DNA from: an uncultured Actinomycetes bacterium
GTDB lineage: Bacteria > Actinomycetota > Actinomycetes > Nanopelagicales > Nanopelagicaceae
Direction: 5' to 3'
Length of the DNA stretch: 25,355 bases
Assembly (NCBI GenBank): GCA_903922325.1
Contig: CAIXTG010000046.1
Coordinates: 1-25,355 of the forward strand
Shown here piece after piece: positions 15,356 through 22,766 of the stretch. Position 1 is the stretch's first letter. Each line of letters begins with the position of its first letter. The notes beneath the pieces were generated by a model, which saw only the letters and a list, made by a program, of their open reading frames with translations, had not been told where the DNA came from and did not search any database. The position numbers and the translations under genes were made by a program.

Positions 15356-16546
15356 TTAAATATTTGCCGCTTCAACATCTTCGCGCGTAATACCGAGTAA
15401 ATAGAGAACTGAATCTAAATAGGGCGCAGTTAATGAACTATCCGCTGCGGCACGTACAGCCGGCTTTGCATTAAATGCAATTCCTAAACCTGCTGCTGCA
15501 ATCATGTCTAAATCATTAGCGCCATCGCCGATAGCGATAGTTTGCTCTAGTGTCACGCCGGTCTTAACTGCGAAATCACGTAGTGCTTGAGCTTTAGCGG
15601 CTCGATCAATAATCGGTGCCAAAACTTGGCCGCTTAATTTCCCATCGATAATTTCGAGGTTGTTTGCTCGATAATTAGATATACCTAGCTCGGCAAGCAG
15701 CGGCTCGATGACAGTAGCGAAACCACCCGAGACAACTGCAACTTCGTGACCTAATTTCTGAAGCGTCTTTACCAAAGTTCGGGCTCCGGGCGTTAACTTA
15801 ATTTCTTCACGAACTTCGGCCAAGATTTCTTCGGAAGCGCCTGCTAATAAAGCAACCCGGGCGCGCAGTGAAGCCTCGAAATCTAATTCGCCAGCCATAG
15901 CCGCGTTAGTTATCTCGATTACTTCTTTCTCGACGCCCACTTTGGCTGCGAGTAACTCAATTACTTCCTGCTGAATCAAAGTTGAGTCAACATCCATCAC
16001 AACAAGTTTCTTAGCTAAGCGAGCTAATCCGCCGGGGGAGACGGCAATATCGATTCCGACTTCACGGGCCACTAAGGCAAGTGAAGTGCGCAGTTGGTCA
16101 ACACTGGCTGCCGATACTTGAAACTCGACCGCGGTAACTGGATATGAAGCAGTGCGAAATATACGTTCGATATTTCCGCCTTGAGCATTAATCGCAGTGG
16201 CGATCTGAGCAATTGCACTCGGCTGTAGCTTTTGCGACAACGCAACAACGTGTAATAAACCTTGTTTGGCTTGGATTGAGCTGGTAGCAGAATCTGAAAA
16301 CAGTGTCGCAATATCTACGTCCAACTTGCTGGCGCATTCATCTAAGTCTGCTTCGATAGCTTTGCTATGTGCTGGGCTTAATCCAATCAAGACTGTCAGG
16401 ATTAAGCGATCGCTAATTACCACCTGTTCGATATCCAAAACGGTGATGGCAAATGGTTCTAGGGTGGCAAAGAGCGCTTGTGTTATGCCTGGGGCATCGG
16501 TGCCGGTCAGAAGGATCAGGCCAGTGTGTTGCGCATCGCTGCTCAT
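15356..16546 (-). CDS. serB: Phosphoserine phosphatase with N-terminal ACT domains
   Basis: This 396-residue enzyme dephosphorylates phosphoserine, the last step of serine synthesis. Two ACT-like regulatory modules occupy about residues 8–85 (LILLTGTDAPGITQALFATL) and 95–175 (LLHVVALSQ…GGNIERIFRTASYPVTAVEFQV), as in mycobacterial SerB2; they usually sense serine. The HAD catalytic domain starts near 180 with KLVVMDVDSTLIQQEVIELLA (nucleophile Asp185, acid Asp187). VAVVSGGFATVIEPLLAELGI and AIGDGANDLDMIAAAGLGIAFNAKP follow. Transcription probably starts at the ATG, from a -10 6 nt upstream within the 40-bp region shared with the divergent ABC gene. Confidence 0.96.
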   Translation of the reverse strand: MSSDAQHTGLILLTGTDAPGITQALFATLEPFAITVLDIEQVVISDRLILTVLIGLSPAHSKAIEADLDECASKLDVDIATLFSDSATSSIQAKQGLLHVVALSQKLQPSAIAQIATAINAQGGNIERIFRTASYPVTAVEFQVSAASVDQLRTSLALVAREVGIDIAVSPGGLARLAKKLVVMDVDSTLIQQEVIELLAAKVGVEKEVIEITNAAMAGELDFEASLRARVALLAGASEEILAEVREEIKLTPGARTLVKTLQKLGHEVAVVSGGFATVIEPLLAELGISNYRANNLEIIDGKLSGQVLAPIIDRAAKAQALRDFAVKTGVTLEQTIAIGDGANDLDMIAAAGLGIAFNAKPAVRAAADSSLTAPYLDSVLYLLGITREDVEAANI

Positions 16547-16586
16547 ATGCGCAGATTACCGTGAATTCACGCTATCTTTTCGCTCT
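16547..16586. promoter_or_regulatory. Symmetric divergent leaderless promoters with a palindrome, serB / ABC ATPase
   Basis: Only 40 bp separate the two start codons. On the minus strand TAATCT (16553–16558) ends 6 nt before the serB ATG. On the plus strand TATCTT (16573–16578) ends 8 nt before the ABC gene ATG. Exactly between them, with 2 bp on each side, is the perfect 10-bp palindrome GTGAATTCAC (16561–16570). No Shine-Dalgarno is present for either gene. The two promoters would overlap sterically, so RNA polymerase could not occupy both. The palindrome may be an operator, but no regulator is known. Confidence 0.55.
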
Positions 16587-17378
16587 ATGGCAAGCGATAC
16601 CGTTCTAACTCTCGATGAAGTAACTGTTCGTCGTGGGGCCTCAACTATCTTGGGGCCACTTTCGCTGACCTTACGAACTGGGCAACGTTGGGTGATTCTG
16701 GGCCCTAACGGCGCGGGTAAATCCACGCTTTTGCAATTGATCGCAACTCGGATTTTTCCAACAACTGGATCGGCTCAGATTCTAGATAAAGCGATGGGCA
16801 AAGTTGATCTATTCGAATTACGCACCCGAATTGGATTGGTTTCAGCAAACAGCACAACGGGTATTCCAGATGAGGAACTTGTTCGAGATGTTGTTTTGAC
16901 TGCAGCATATGCAATCAGCGGTCGTTGGAATGAAAGTTATGACCTCTGGGATGAATCTCGGGCCATTGCATTGCTGACGACTTTTGGAGTTCGATCATTG
17001 GGTGACCGTGCTTATGGAACTCTAAGTGAAGGCGAACGTAAACGAGTCACTATCGCCCGAGCTTTGATGGTTGATCCCGAGCTGATTCTGCTTGATGAAC
17101 CAACTTCCGGGTTAGACCTACCCGGTCGAGAAGATCTCTTGACGCGGTTTGCAACCTTTGCAAGTGATCCATCTTCTCCTGCTTCCATTATTGTTACTCA
17201 CCATCTCGAAGAAATACCGGTCGGCACTACTCATGCGCTTCTAATTAAAAATGGCCAAATCGCGTATTCGGGCGAGATTGATGAAGTTCTAACTACTGCA
17301 AACGTCTCTGAAGTTTTTAACTATCCACTGACTGTTTCCAAAGAAGGTGCTCGGTTCTTTGCTCGCGCAAATCGATGA
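16587..17378 (+). CDS. ABC transporter ATP-binding protein, ModF/iron-type, substrate unknown
   Basis: This 263-residue ABC ATPase has Walker A GPNGAGKST (39–47), the signature LSEGERKRVTIARAL (146–160), Walker B LILLDEPTSGLDL (166–178) and the switch-loop histidine in IIVTHHLEEIP (about 205). It has no membrane segment, and no permease or binding protein is encoded nearby, so its partner is elsewhere or it acts in a soluble role. The general look is that of ATPases annotated as iron or molybdate-related. An upstream extension of the same frame exists, but the ATG at 16587 gives a normal N-terminus (VLTLDEVTVRRGASTILGPLSL). The end overlaps the ung start region by up to 32 nt. Confidence 0.9.
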   Translation: MASDTVLTLDEVTVRRGASTILGPLSLTLRTGQRWVILGPNGAGKSTLLQLIATRIFPTTGSAQILDKAMGKVDLFELRTRIGLVSANSTTGIPDEELVRDVVLTAAYAISGRWNESYDLWDESRAIALLTTFGVRSLGDRAYGTLSEGERKRVTIARALMVDPELILLDEPTSGLDLPGREDLLTRFATFASDPSSPASIIVTHHLEEIPVGTTHALLIKNGQIAYSGEIDEVLTTANVSEVFNYPLTVSKEGARFFARANR

Positions 17379-18000
17379 TAGTTGGCGCCCATTATTCGCT
17401 GAGTACCATTCAGAGCTCGCCCAGATCCAACAGATTATTGCTGCGCAACGCATAACCCCTGCTCATGAAAAAGTTCTCCGCGTCTTTAGTTATTCAATTG
17501 CTCATTATCGTGCTGTCATCGTGGGCCAAGACCCATACCCAACGCCGGGATATGCAAATGGATTCGCTTTCAGTGTGAACCCGGAAATTAATCCAATTCC
17601 GGCTGCGCTTAAAAATATTTTCACAGAATATGTCTATGACACTGGCTTTAGCTATCCGATTAATGGCGACTTATCGAATTGGGCTAGCAATGGGGTCGCG
17701 CTGCTAAATAGTTCATTAACTTTAAATCTTGACAATAAATCCGAGCACCTCAAGATTGGTTGGCAACGTATAACTGCGGCAGCTTTAGATGTTTTGGGAA
17801 AAAGCGGATGCGTGGCGATCCTGTGGGGGAGTCACGCACAAAAATTGGGAACCGCTTTCGCGCCGACACGAAAAGTTGAGTCAGTTCATCCCAGTCCACT
17901 ATCGGCCTATCGCGGGTTCTTCGGTAGTAAACCATTTACAAAATGCAATGAACTACTGATTGCTTCGGGGCAAGATCCGATCAACTGGCAATTGCCGTAA
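17347..18000 (+). CDS. ung: Uracil-DNA glycosylase, family 1
   Basis: This enzyme removes uracil from DNA to start base-excision repair. About 217 residues are encoded. Active-site motifs are VIVGQDPYPTPGYANGFAFSV (catalytic Asp in GQDPY) and the leucine/intercalation loop HPSPLSAYRGFFGSKPF. Replacement of His by Pro after GQDPY is, as I recall, usual in actinobacterial members. LLNSSLTLN and VAILWGSHAQKLG are also family-like. The GTG at 17347 is the longest plausible start; a TTG at 17359 has AGAAGG about 11 nt upstream and may be used instead. Both overlap the ABC ATPase gene, so expression is likely coupled to it. Confidence 0.95.
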   Translation: MLGSLLAQIDDSWRPLFAEYHSELAQIQQIIAAQRITPAHEKVLRVFSYSIAHYRAVIVGQDPYPTPGYANGFAFSVNPEINPIPAALKNIFTEYVYDTGFSYPINGDLSNWASNGVALLNSSLTLNLDNKSEHLKIGWQRITAAALDVLGKSGCVAILWGSHAQKLGTAFAPTRKVESVHPSPLSAYRGFFGSKPFTKCNELLIASGQDPINWQLP

Positions 18001-18006
18001 AAGAAA

Positions 18007-18032
18007 ACGGGCCACGATTTCTCGTGGCCCGT
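18007..18032 (-). terminator. Intrinsic terminator of the purine permease gene, possibly bidirectional
   Basis: A perfect 11-bp stem (arms 18007–18017 and 18022–18032) has a 4-nt loop. Read on the minus strand the loop is GAAA (a GNRA tetraloop) and the stem is followed by TTTTCTT, so it is a strong terminator for the permease gene. On the plus strand the tail CTCTATTT is a weaker U-tract serving ung. It lies in the 51-bp gap between these convergent genes. Confidence 0.85.
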
Positions 18033-18051
18033 CTCTATTTAACTCAAGTAC

Positions 18052-19506
18052 TTATGCAGTCCAATTATTAATTGGAGATGATAAGAAGTAGATCATGAAT
18101 AGACCAGAGACGAAGTACAACAAAGCATGAACTTCTTTGCCGCGTCCTTGGAATACCCGGATCAGTACGTGTGTGATGAAACCAGCGCCGATACCAACTG
18201 AGATGTTGTAAGTAAAAGGCATCAAGATAATGGATAGGAACGCAGGGATCGCAATACCTAGATCATCCCAATCGATATTCTTGATCTGAGTCATCATTAG
18301 GAAACCTACGATGATTAGCGCTGGGGTTGCCGCCTCGTAAGGAATGATTGCAACTAGTGGCGCTAAGAAGGTGGTTAGCAAGAAGCAGATACCAGTAACG
18401 ATTGAAGCTAAACCAGTACGAGCACCTTCGCCTACACCTGAAGCCGATTCGATGTAGCTGGTATTCGATGAGATACCTGCGGCGCCACCTGCTGCAGCTG
18501 CAACAGAGTCAACCAACAAGATCTTTTGAATGTTATCTACATTGCCATCTTTGTCTGCAAGTCCTGCCTCGTGACCAATTGCGGTGACTGTTCCGACTGT
18601 GTCGAAGAAATCAGAGAGTAGCAATGTGAACAGAAGAAGAATGGCTGCAACCAAAGTTACGTTATCAAGCTGGAATGCTCCGAAGAGATCGAATTGTCCA
18701 GCAAAGTCGAATTTAGGTGTGGCCACAATGTCAGTTGGAACGCTAGGAATATTTAGACCCCAGCCGCCATCAACTATCTTTGGTGGGTTTCCAGCTGTGA
18801 ACCCTGGTGCGATGTTGTACATCTTCTGGATTACAACTGCAACAACAGTCGCGCCTACGATACCAATCAGAATAGCGCCTTTAACTTTACGAACCATTAA
18901 AGCGATAATCAGAATTAGACCAAATACGAAAACCACCGTTGGCCAACCAACTAGGTTTCCATTAACGCCTAGACCTACTGGAACCGGACCACTCGCAGTT
19001 CTGCGAACGAAACCTGCGTCAACCAGACCGATAAGCGCGATGAATAGACCGATACCAACTGAGATCGCAATCTTGATTTGGGGTGGAACTGCCTTAAACA
19101 CAGCTACGCGGAAACCAGTCAGAACTAGTACCAAGATGATTAGACCCTCGAGCACAACAAGGCCCATAGCTGCAGCCCAAGTCATCTTAGAAGCAATACC
19201 AACTGCAACGAAAGTATTAAGTCCAAGACCGGTTGCTAGTGCTAATGGATAATTCGCCACTGCGCCCATAAGTATTGTGAGTAAACCTGCAATTAACGCG
19301 GTGGTTGCGGCGACCATTGCTGGAGCAGGTGCTGCGCCACCAAATAGGAATTGACCGTTGGCATCTGGTGAATACGCCAGGATGATTGGGTTAAGTGCCA
19401 CGATATAAGCCATCGTGAAGAAGGTGACGAGACCGCCACGGATTTCAGTAGCTACCGAAGATCCACGTTGCGAGATCTTGAAGTAACTGTCTAGGAATTT
19501 AGTCAA
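18052..19506 (-). CDS. NCS2-family (AzgA-like) purine permease
   Basis: This 484-residue multi-pass membrane protein probably imports guanine, hypoxanthine or adenine by proton symport. The N-terminus FKISQRGSSVATEIRGGLVTFFTMAYIVALNPIIL is typical of the AzgA/PbuG branch. MGAVANYPLALATGLGLNTFVA is the conserved substrate-site region of transmembrane segment 3, and LLLSDFFDTVGTVTAIGHEAGL with GGAAGISSNTSYIESASGVGEGARTGLASI covers segments 8–10. About 12–14 hydrophobic segments are seen. The start is TTG, with AGAAAGG 8 nt upstream. The exact base specificity cannot be read from sequence. apt lies in the same window and could use the imported adenine. Confidence 0.93.
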   Translation of the reverse strand: MTKFLDSYFKISQRGSSVATEIRGGLVTFFTMAYIVALNPIILAYSPDANGQFLFGGAAPAPAMVAATTALIAGLLTILMGAVANYPLALATGLGLNTFVAVGIASKMTWAAAMGLVVLEGLIILVLVLTGFRVAVFKAVPPQIKIAISVGIGLFIALIGLVDAGFVRRTASGPVPVGLGVNGNLVGWPTVVFVFGLILIIALMVRKVKGAILIGIVGATVVAVVIQKMYNIAPGFTAGNPPKIVDGGWGLNIPSVPTDIVATPKFDFAGQFDLFGAFQLDNVTLVAAILLLFTLLLSDFFDTVGTVTAIGHEAGLADKDGNVDNIQKILLVDSVAAAAGGAAGISSNTSYIESASGVGEGARTGLASIVTGICFLLTTFLAPLVAIIPYEAATPALIIVGFLMMTQIKNIDWDDLGIAIPAFLSIILMPFTYNISVGIGAGFITHVLIRVFQGRGKEVHALLYFVSGLFMIYFLSSPINNWTA

Positions 19507-19601
19507 TGAGGTGCCTTTCTGATTTTGTTAACGGAGGTGTTTGCGACTCCGAGCCGAAGAACGTTCGGCTAACGTAGGGAACTTAAGGGCAAACCTAAGG
19601 C
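19507..19601 (-). promoter_or_regulatory. Structured 5' leader of the purine permease gene
   Basis: This 95-nt gap between the YczE-like gene and the permease holds three consecutive inverted repeats in the permease direction. An imperfect stem pairs 19582–19588 with 19594–19599. A perfect 7-bp stem pairs 19552–19558 with 19564–19570 around a 5-nt loop. A 5-bp stem pairs 19532–19536 with 19547–19551. The ribosome-binding site AGAAAGG (19514–19520) follows. None has a U-tract, so they are not obvious terminators. I do not recognise a purine riboswitch consensus. A role in mRNA stability or regulation is inference. Confidence 0.35.
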
Positions 19602-20282
19602 TTACTGAGAAGTATTTGAGGTAAGCCGAGCCACAATCCCTAAGAAAATTGCGATCGATTGCCCAATAAGTAGGGCAAATAGGGCAGTTCCTACGCCTAA
19701 AGTGCCGCCTAGCAAGGCACCTAGTAGCAATACCGTGCCTTCGATAGCTAATCGAACCCGGCCAACCCGAATACCGGTTTTATGGTGAAGTGCTGTCATA
19801 AGTCCATCGCGAGGTCCTGGCCCTAGCCCGCAAGTTATATAAAGACTTGAACCGGCTCCAACTAGAGCAATGCCCAGAAAAATGTAGATCAAGCCGACAA
19901 TTGTGTTGCCAGCTGGTGGAATGAAATCGATTCCAAGTTGAATTGCAGCAGCGATTATGACGATATTTGAAACTGTGCCAAATCCTGGCTTTTCTTTGAG
20001 CGGTATCCATAGCAACAAAACGATCGCGCTGATTATGAAAGTCAACAGTCCAATCTCTGAATCAAGAGTCTTTGCTAGCCCTTGTGCCAAAACCGACCAA
20101 GGTGCATTTCCTAAATTTGATTGGATCAATAATGAATCGCCTATGCCGAAAATGAATAAGCCAAAGAACAAAATCGTCACTCGAGAAACTGATAAATCCC
20201 AACGATTATTCGCTCGCCATGGCGTAATTGGAATTGTCTTATGCGGCCGTAGGAAATCCATAAATCGTGATGTCAATGACAT
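19602..20282 (-). CDS. YczE/YitT-like integral membrane protein of unknown function
   Basis: This protein of about 226 residues has five to six hydrophobic segments and resembles the YczE/YyaS membrane family. The opening FFGLFIFGIGDSLLIQSNLGNAPWSVLAQGLA and the central AGSSLYITCGLGPGPRDGLMTALHHKTGIRVGRVRLAIEGTVLLLG (Gly-Pro-Arg-Asp-Gly-Leu-Met) are the recognisable conserved stretches. Function is unknown; some annotations suggest transport. I chose the ATG at 20282 because TATCCT ends 6 nt before it, giving a leaderless start. A GTG at 20300 would add six residues but would lie upstream of that promoter. Confidence 0.85.
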   Translation of the reverse strand: MSLTSRFMDFLRPHKTIPITPWRANNRWDLSVSRVTILFFGLFIFGIGDSLLIQSNLGNAPWSVLAQGLAKTLDSEIGLLTFIISAIVLLLWIPLKEKPGFGTVSNIVIIAAAIQLGIDFIPPAGNTIVGLIYIFLGIALVGAGSSLYITCGLGPGPRDGLMTALHHKTGIRVGRVRLAIEGTVLLLGALLGGTLGVGTALFALLIGQSIAIFLGIVARLTSNTSQ

Positions 20283-20332
20283 TGGCCGAGGATAGCCCAC
20301 TTCGCAACTGCGCGAGATAGCATTGCGCCCTA
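20283..20332. promoter_or_regulatory. Divergent leaderless promoters, YczE-like gene / DUF554 gene
   Basis: On the minus strand TATCCT (20289–20294) ends 6 nt before the YczE-like ATG. On the plus strand TAGCAT (20318–20323) ends 9 nt before the DUF554 ATG. The plus-strand block GATAGCATTGCGCCC (20316–20330) matches the def promoter at 14 of 15 bases. Neither gene has a Shine-Dalgarno, and -35 matches are not evident. Confidence 0.52.
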
Positions 20333-21070
20333 ATGGAATTCGCGGGCTTAGGGACTTTAATCAATGTAGTCACCATTGTTGGTGGGGCTGCGCTTGGCGT
20401 TTTAATCGGTTCCAGAGTTAGCGAGAAGCTGCGGGATTTAGTAACCGATATTCTGGGCCTGGTCACTCTCTTGGCTGCCGCGAGCGCGCTGATTCCGCTT
20501 TGGTCTTCTGAATATATTTCAGCACTTCCCAAGGGTTGGACGCTTCTATGCGTCTTAGGTTCACTGTTAATTGGTGCGTTGATCGGTAGTGCGTTGCATC
20601 TAGAAGAGAAGTTAGAAGTTCTCGGTGAAAATTTGCGCAGACGTTTCCGAGCCTCTAAAGAAAGCCCATTCATCGAGGGATTTGTAAGCGCATCGCTGCT
20701 TTTTGCGATTGGCCCGCTAGCAATCCTAGGTTCAATAAGTGATGGCATGGGCACCGGAATCGATCAATTGATCTTGAAATCTACGCTCGACTTTTTTGCT
20801 GCCATGGCTTTTGCCACCTCACTCGGTTGGGGAGTAGCCGCATCTGCTATTCCAGTTGGTATCTATCAAGGGGCTTGGACCTTGATTGGCCTCGGATTAG
20901 GTTCGATCTTAAGTGGTTATCAAATCGCAGCCATGACAATTGTCGGTGGGCTGATGCTTCTCTGTATCGCGCTTCGTTTGTTAAAGATCAAAGAAGTAGC
21001 AGTCGCCAATTTATTGCCAGCTCTAGCGATTGCGCCGCTATTTGCACTTGTCGTGCATCAATTTGTTTAA
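20333..21070 (+). CDS. DUF554 family membrane protein
   Basis: This 245-residue hydrophobic protein belongs to the DUF554 (YdfK) family, of unknown function. The start GLGTLINVVTIVGGAALGVLIGSRV, the middle FVSASLLFAIGPLAILGSISDGM and LKSTLDFFAAMAFATSLGWGVAASAIPVGIYQGA are the family's conserved blocks. About six to seven membrane segments are separated by a charged loop (LEEKLEVLGENLRRRFRASKES). The stop overlaps the convergent dehydrogenase stop within TTAA, so there is no space for a terminator. It is divergent from another small membrane protein, which suggests but does not show a shared role. Confidence 0.92.
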   Translation: MEFAGLGTLINVVTIVGGAALGVLIGSRVSEKLRDLVTDILGLVTLLAAASALIPLWSSEYISALPKGWTLLCVLGSLLIGALIGSALHLEEKLEVLGENLRRRFRASKESPFIEGFVSASLLFAIGPLAILGSISDGMGTGIDQLILKSTLDFFAAMAFATSLGWGVAASAIPVGIYQGAWTLIGLGLGSILSGYQIAAMTIVGGLMLLCIALRLLKIKEVAVANLLPALAIAPLFALVVHQFV

Positions 21071-22107
21071 AGCGTCGCGATATCAATTACGAAACGAAAG
21101 CGAACATCGCTCTTAACGGTTCGTTCATAGGCGGTATTTACATAATCTGCGCTAATTAATTCAATCTCGCTAACAATGTTTTTCTCGCCACAAAAATTAA
21201 GCATCTCTTGCAATTCTGATATTCCACCGATCATCGAACCAGCCATGGAGCGACGGCCAGAGAGTAACGAATCTGCGTTAACCGCAAACGGGACGCCAGG
21301 AAGCCCAATGACCACCAAAGTTCCATCGGTTGTAAGCAGCGATAAGTAATCATTAATGTCATGTTCAGCGCTAACCGTATTTAGAATCAAATCGAATTTT
21401 CGTTTGTTCAACTTTATTTGTGCTGGATCACTGGTAACTACAAAGTGGTCTGCTCCGAGTTGACGCGCATCAGCTTCTTTACTAGGGGAGTGCGATAACA
21501 CGGTTACTTCGGCGCCTAAAGCGTGCGCGAACTTAACTCCCATATGCCCGAGACCACCTAAGCCCATCACGGCGACTTTCTTTCCTGGCCCAGCTTTCCA
21601 ATGTTTAAGCGGTGAATACAAAGTAATGCCCGCACACAAGAGGGGTGCTACAGCTGCCAAATCTAATCCGGCCGGAATCTTGACTGCGTAATTTTCGTTG
21701 ATTACATAGCCATCGCAATAACCACCCATAGTTGGCGTAACGCCGTCACGTTCAACTCCGTTGTAAGTCGGCGTCATGCCTTTTTCACAATATTGCTCAA
21801 GTCCTTGATTGCAGCTTGAACAATCGCGACAGGAATCAATAAATACTCCAACGCCAATCAAATCACCAACCGCGAATTTACTGACCGAACTGCCTATTGC
21901 GCTTACTACGCCCGCGATTTCATGGCCAGGCACCATCGGAAAACGTGCCCCGCCCCACTCTTCTCTGACTTGATGAATATCTGAGTGGCAGATACCGGCA
22001 TATTTAATGTCAATTGCCACATCGTTTGGCAGTAACTCTCTGCGCGTAAAGGAATAAGGAGTTAAAGGGGCGTTCTTAATTAGCGCTGCTAATCCACGTA
22101 CGTTCAT
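21067..22107 (-). CDS. Zinc-dependent NAD(P) alcohol dehydrogenase, YahK/cinnamyl-alcohol type
   Basis: This 346-residue medium-chain dehydrogenase probably reduces aldehydes or oxidises alcohols with NADP(H). Catalytic zinc ligands are Cys40 in AGICHSDIH, His62 in PGHEIAGVV and Cys158 in APLLCAGITLYSPLK. Structural zinc cysteines are 93, 96, 99 and 107 (CRDCSSCNQGLEQYC). The Rossmann motif is GLGGLGHMGVKFAHALGAEVTVLSHS; the Ser after beta-2 suits NADP. The overall form is that of YahK/AdhC-type enzymes with broad aldehyde substrates. The ATG overlaps the tdk stop (ATGA), so it is coupled to thymidine kinase. The physiological substrate cannot be told. Confidence 0.94.
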   Translation of the reverse strand: MNVRGLAALIKNAPLTPYSFTRRELLPNDVAIDIKYAGICHSDIHQVREEWGGARFPMVPGHEIAGVVSAIGSSVSKFAVGDLIGVGVFIDSCRDCSSCNQGLEQYCEKGMTPTYNGVERDGVTPTMGGYCDGYVINENYAVKIPAGLDLAAVAPLLCAGITLYSPLKHWKAGPGKKVAVMGLGGLGHMGVKFAHALGAEVTVLSHSPSKEADARQLGADHFVVTSDPAQIKLNKRKFDLILNTVSAEHDINDYLSLLTTDGTLVVIGLPGVPFAVNADSLLSGRRSMAGSMIGGISELQEMLNFCGEKNIVSEIELISADYVNTAYERTVKSDVRFRFVIDIATL

Positions 22108-22748
22108 GCATTGAAGGGTAGTGGATCACTGGAAGTATGTCCTGCTCTAGAAACTCGAGCAGTCAACTGACGCATGTGATGTCGTCGACAAAGAACTTCA
22201 TATGCCACTTCATCAGCCTTATTAGTATCTCCGACCACAACTTGCTCGCCTTCGGTAACCATAATGCCATTAATGGTTCGAGCATTATGTGTCGCGCGTT
22301 GACCGCACCAACAAAGTGCTTCAACTTGCAAGGTATTAACCCGATCGGCCAGTTCAACTAGTCGCGCAGAGCCCGGGAAAAGTTTGGTTCTAAAATCAGC
22401 CAGAATTCCAAAGGCGTATACATCGATACCTAAACCATCGACTATGCGCGCTAATTGATCAATCTGAATTGGCTCATAAAATTGAGCTTCATCGCAAATG
22501 ATGTAATCGACTCGTGATCCAATAGATAACTGATCGACCACAAACCGATGAATATCAAGATCGGGTCCAACTTCAATCGCGGCACTTTGTAGCCCAAGTC
22601 GCGATGAAATTACGCCAACACCGGCGCGGTCTTGATTCGTAAAAATTAACCCAGTACGTCCACGGCTTTGATGGTTATGCGCCGTCTGTAGGGCAAGCGT
22701 CGACTTACCGCTATCCATCGTTCCGCAGTAGTACGTCAACTCAGCCAT
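22104..22748 (-). CDS. tdk: Thymidine kinase
   Basis: This 214-residue class II thymidine kinase phosphorylates thymidine to dTMP in pyrimidine salvage. The P-loop is GTMDSGKS (9–16), the Walker B-like segment YIICDEAQF has Asp86 and Glu87 (catalytic base), and AFGILADFRTKLFPGSARLVELAD is the nucleotide/thymidine-binding region. Zinc-binding residues are in CWCGQRA and CRRHH. The start lies 18 nt after the acyltransferase stop. A CAGGAT 7 nt before the ATG may be a weak leaderless -10, and no clear Shine-Dalgarno is visible. It is coupled by overlap to the downstream dehydrogenase. Confidence 0.96.
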   Translation of the reverse strand: MAELTYYCGTMDSGKSTLALQTAHNHQSRGRTGLIFTNQDRAGVGVISSRLGLQSAAIEVGPDLDIHRFVVDQLSIGSRVDYIICDEAQFYEPIQIDQLARIVDGLGIDVYAFGILADFRTKLFPGSARLVELADRVNTLQVEALCWCGQRATHNARTINGIMVTEGEQVVVGDTNKADEVAYEVLCRRHHMRQLTARVSRAGHTSSDPLPFNA

Positions 22749-22766
22749 GTCGGTAATCCTGCCACA

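Noticed and set aside
18584..19252. 222-residue plus-strand open frame opposite the purine permease
   Set aside because: It is antisense to a clear NCS2 permease, rich in Thr/Pro/Arg/Ile from the mirrored codons, and shows no family resemblance.
19532..19570. Hairpins before the permease as intrinsic terminators
   Set aside because: No U-tract follows either stem on either strand, so termination is not supported.
20239..20754. 171-residue minus-strand open frame opposite DUF554
   Set aside because: It overlaps both the divergent promoter region and the YczE-like gene in another frame; no recognisable domain.
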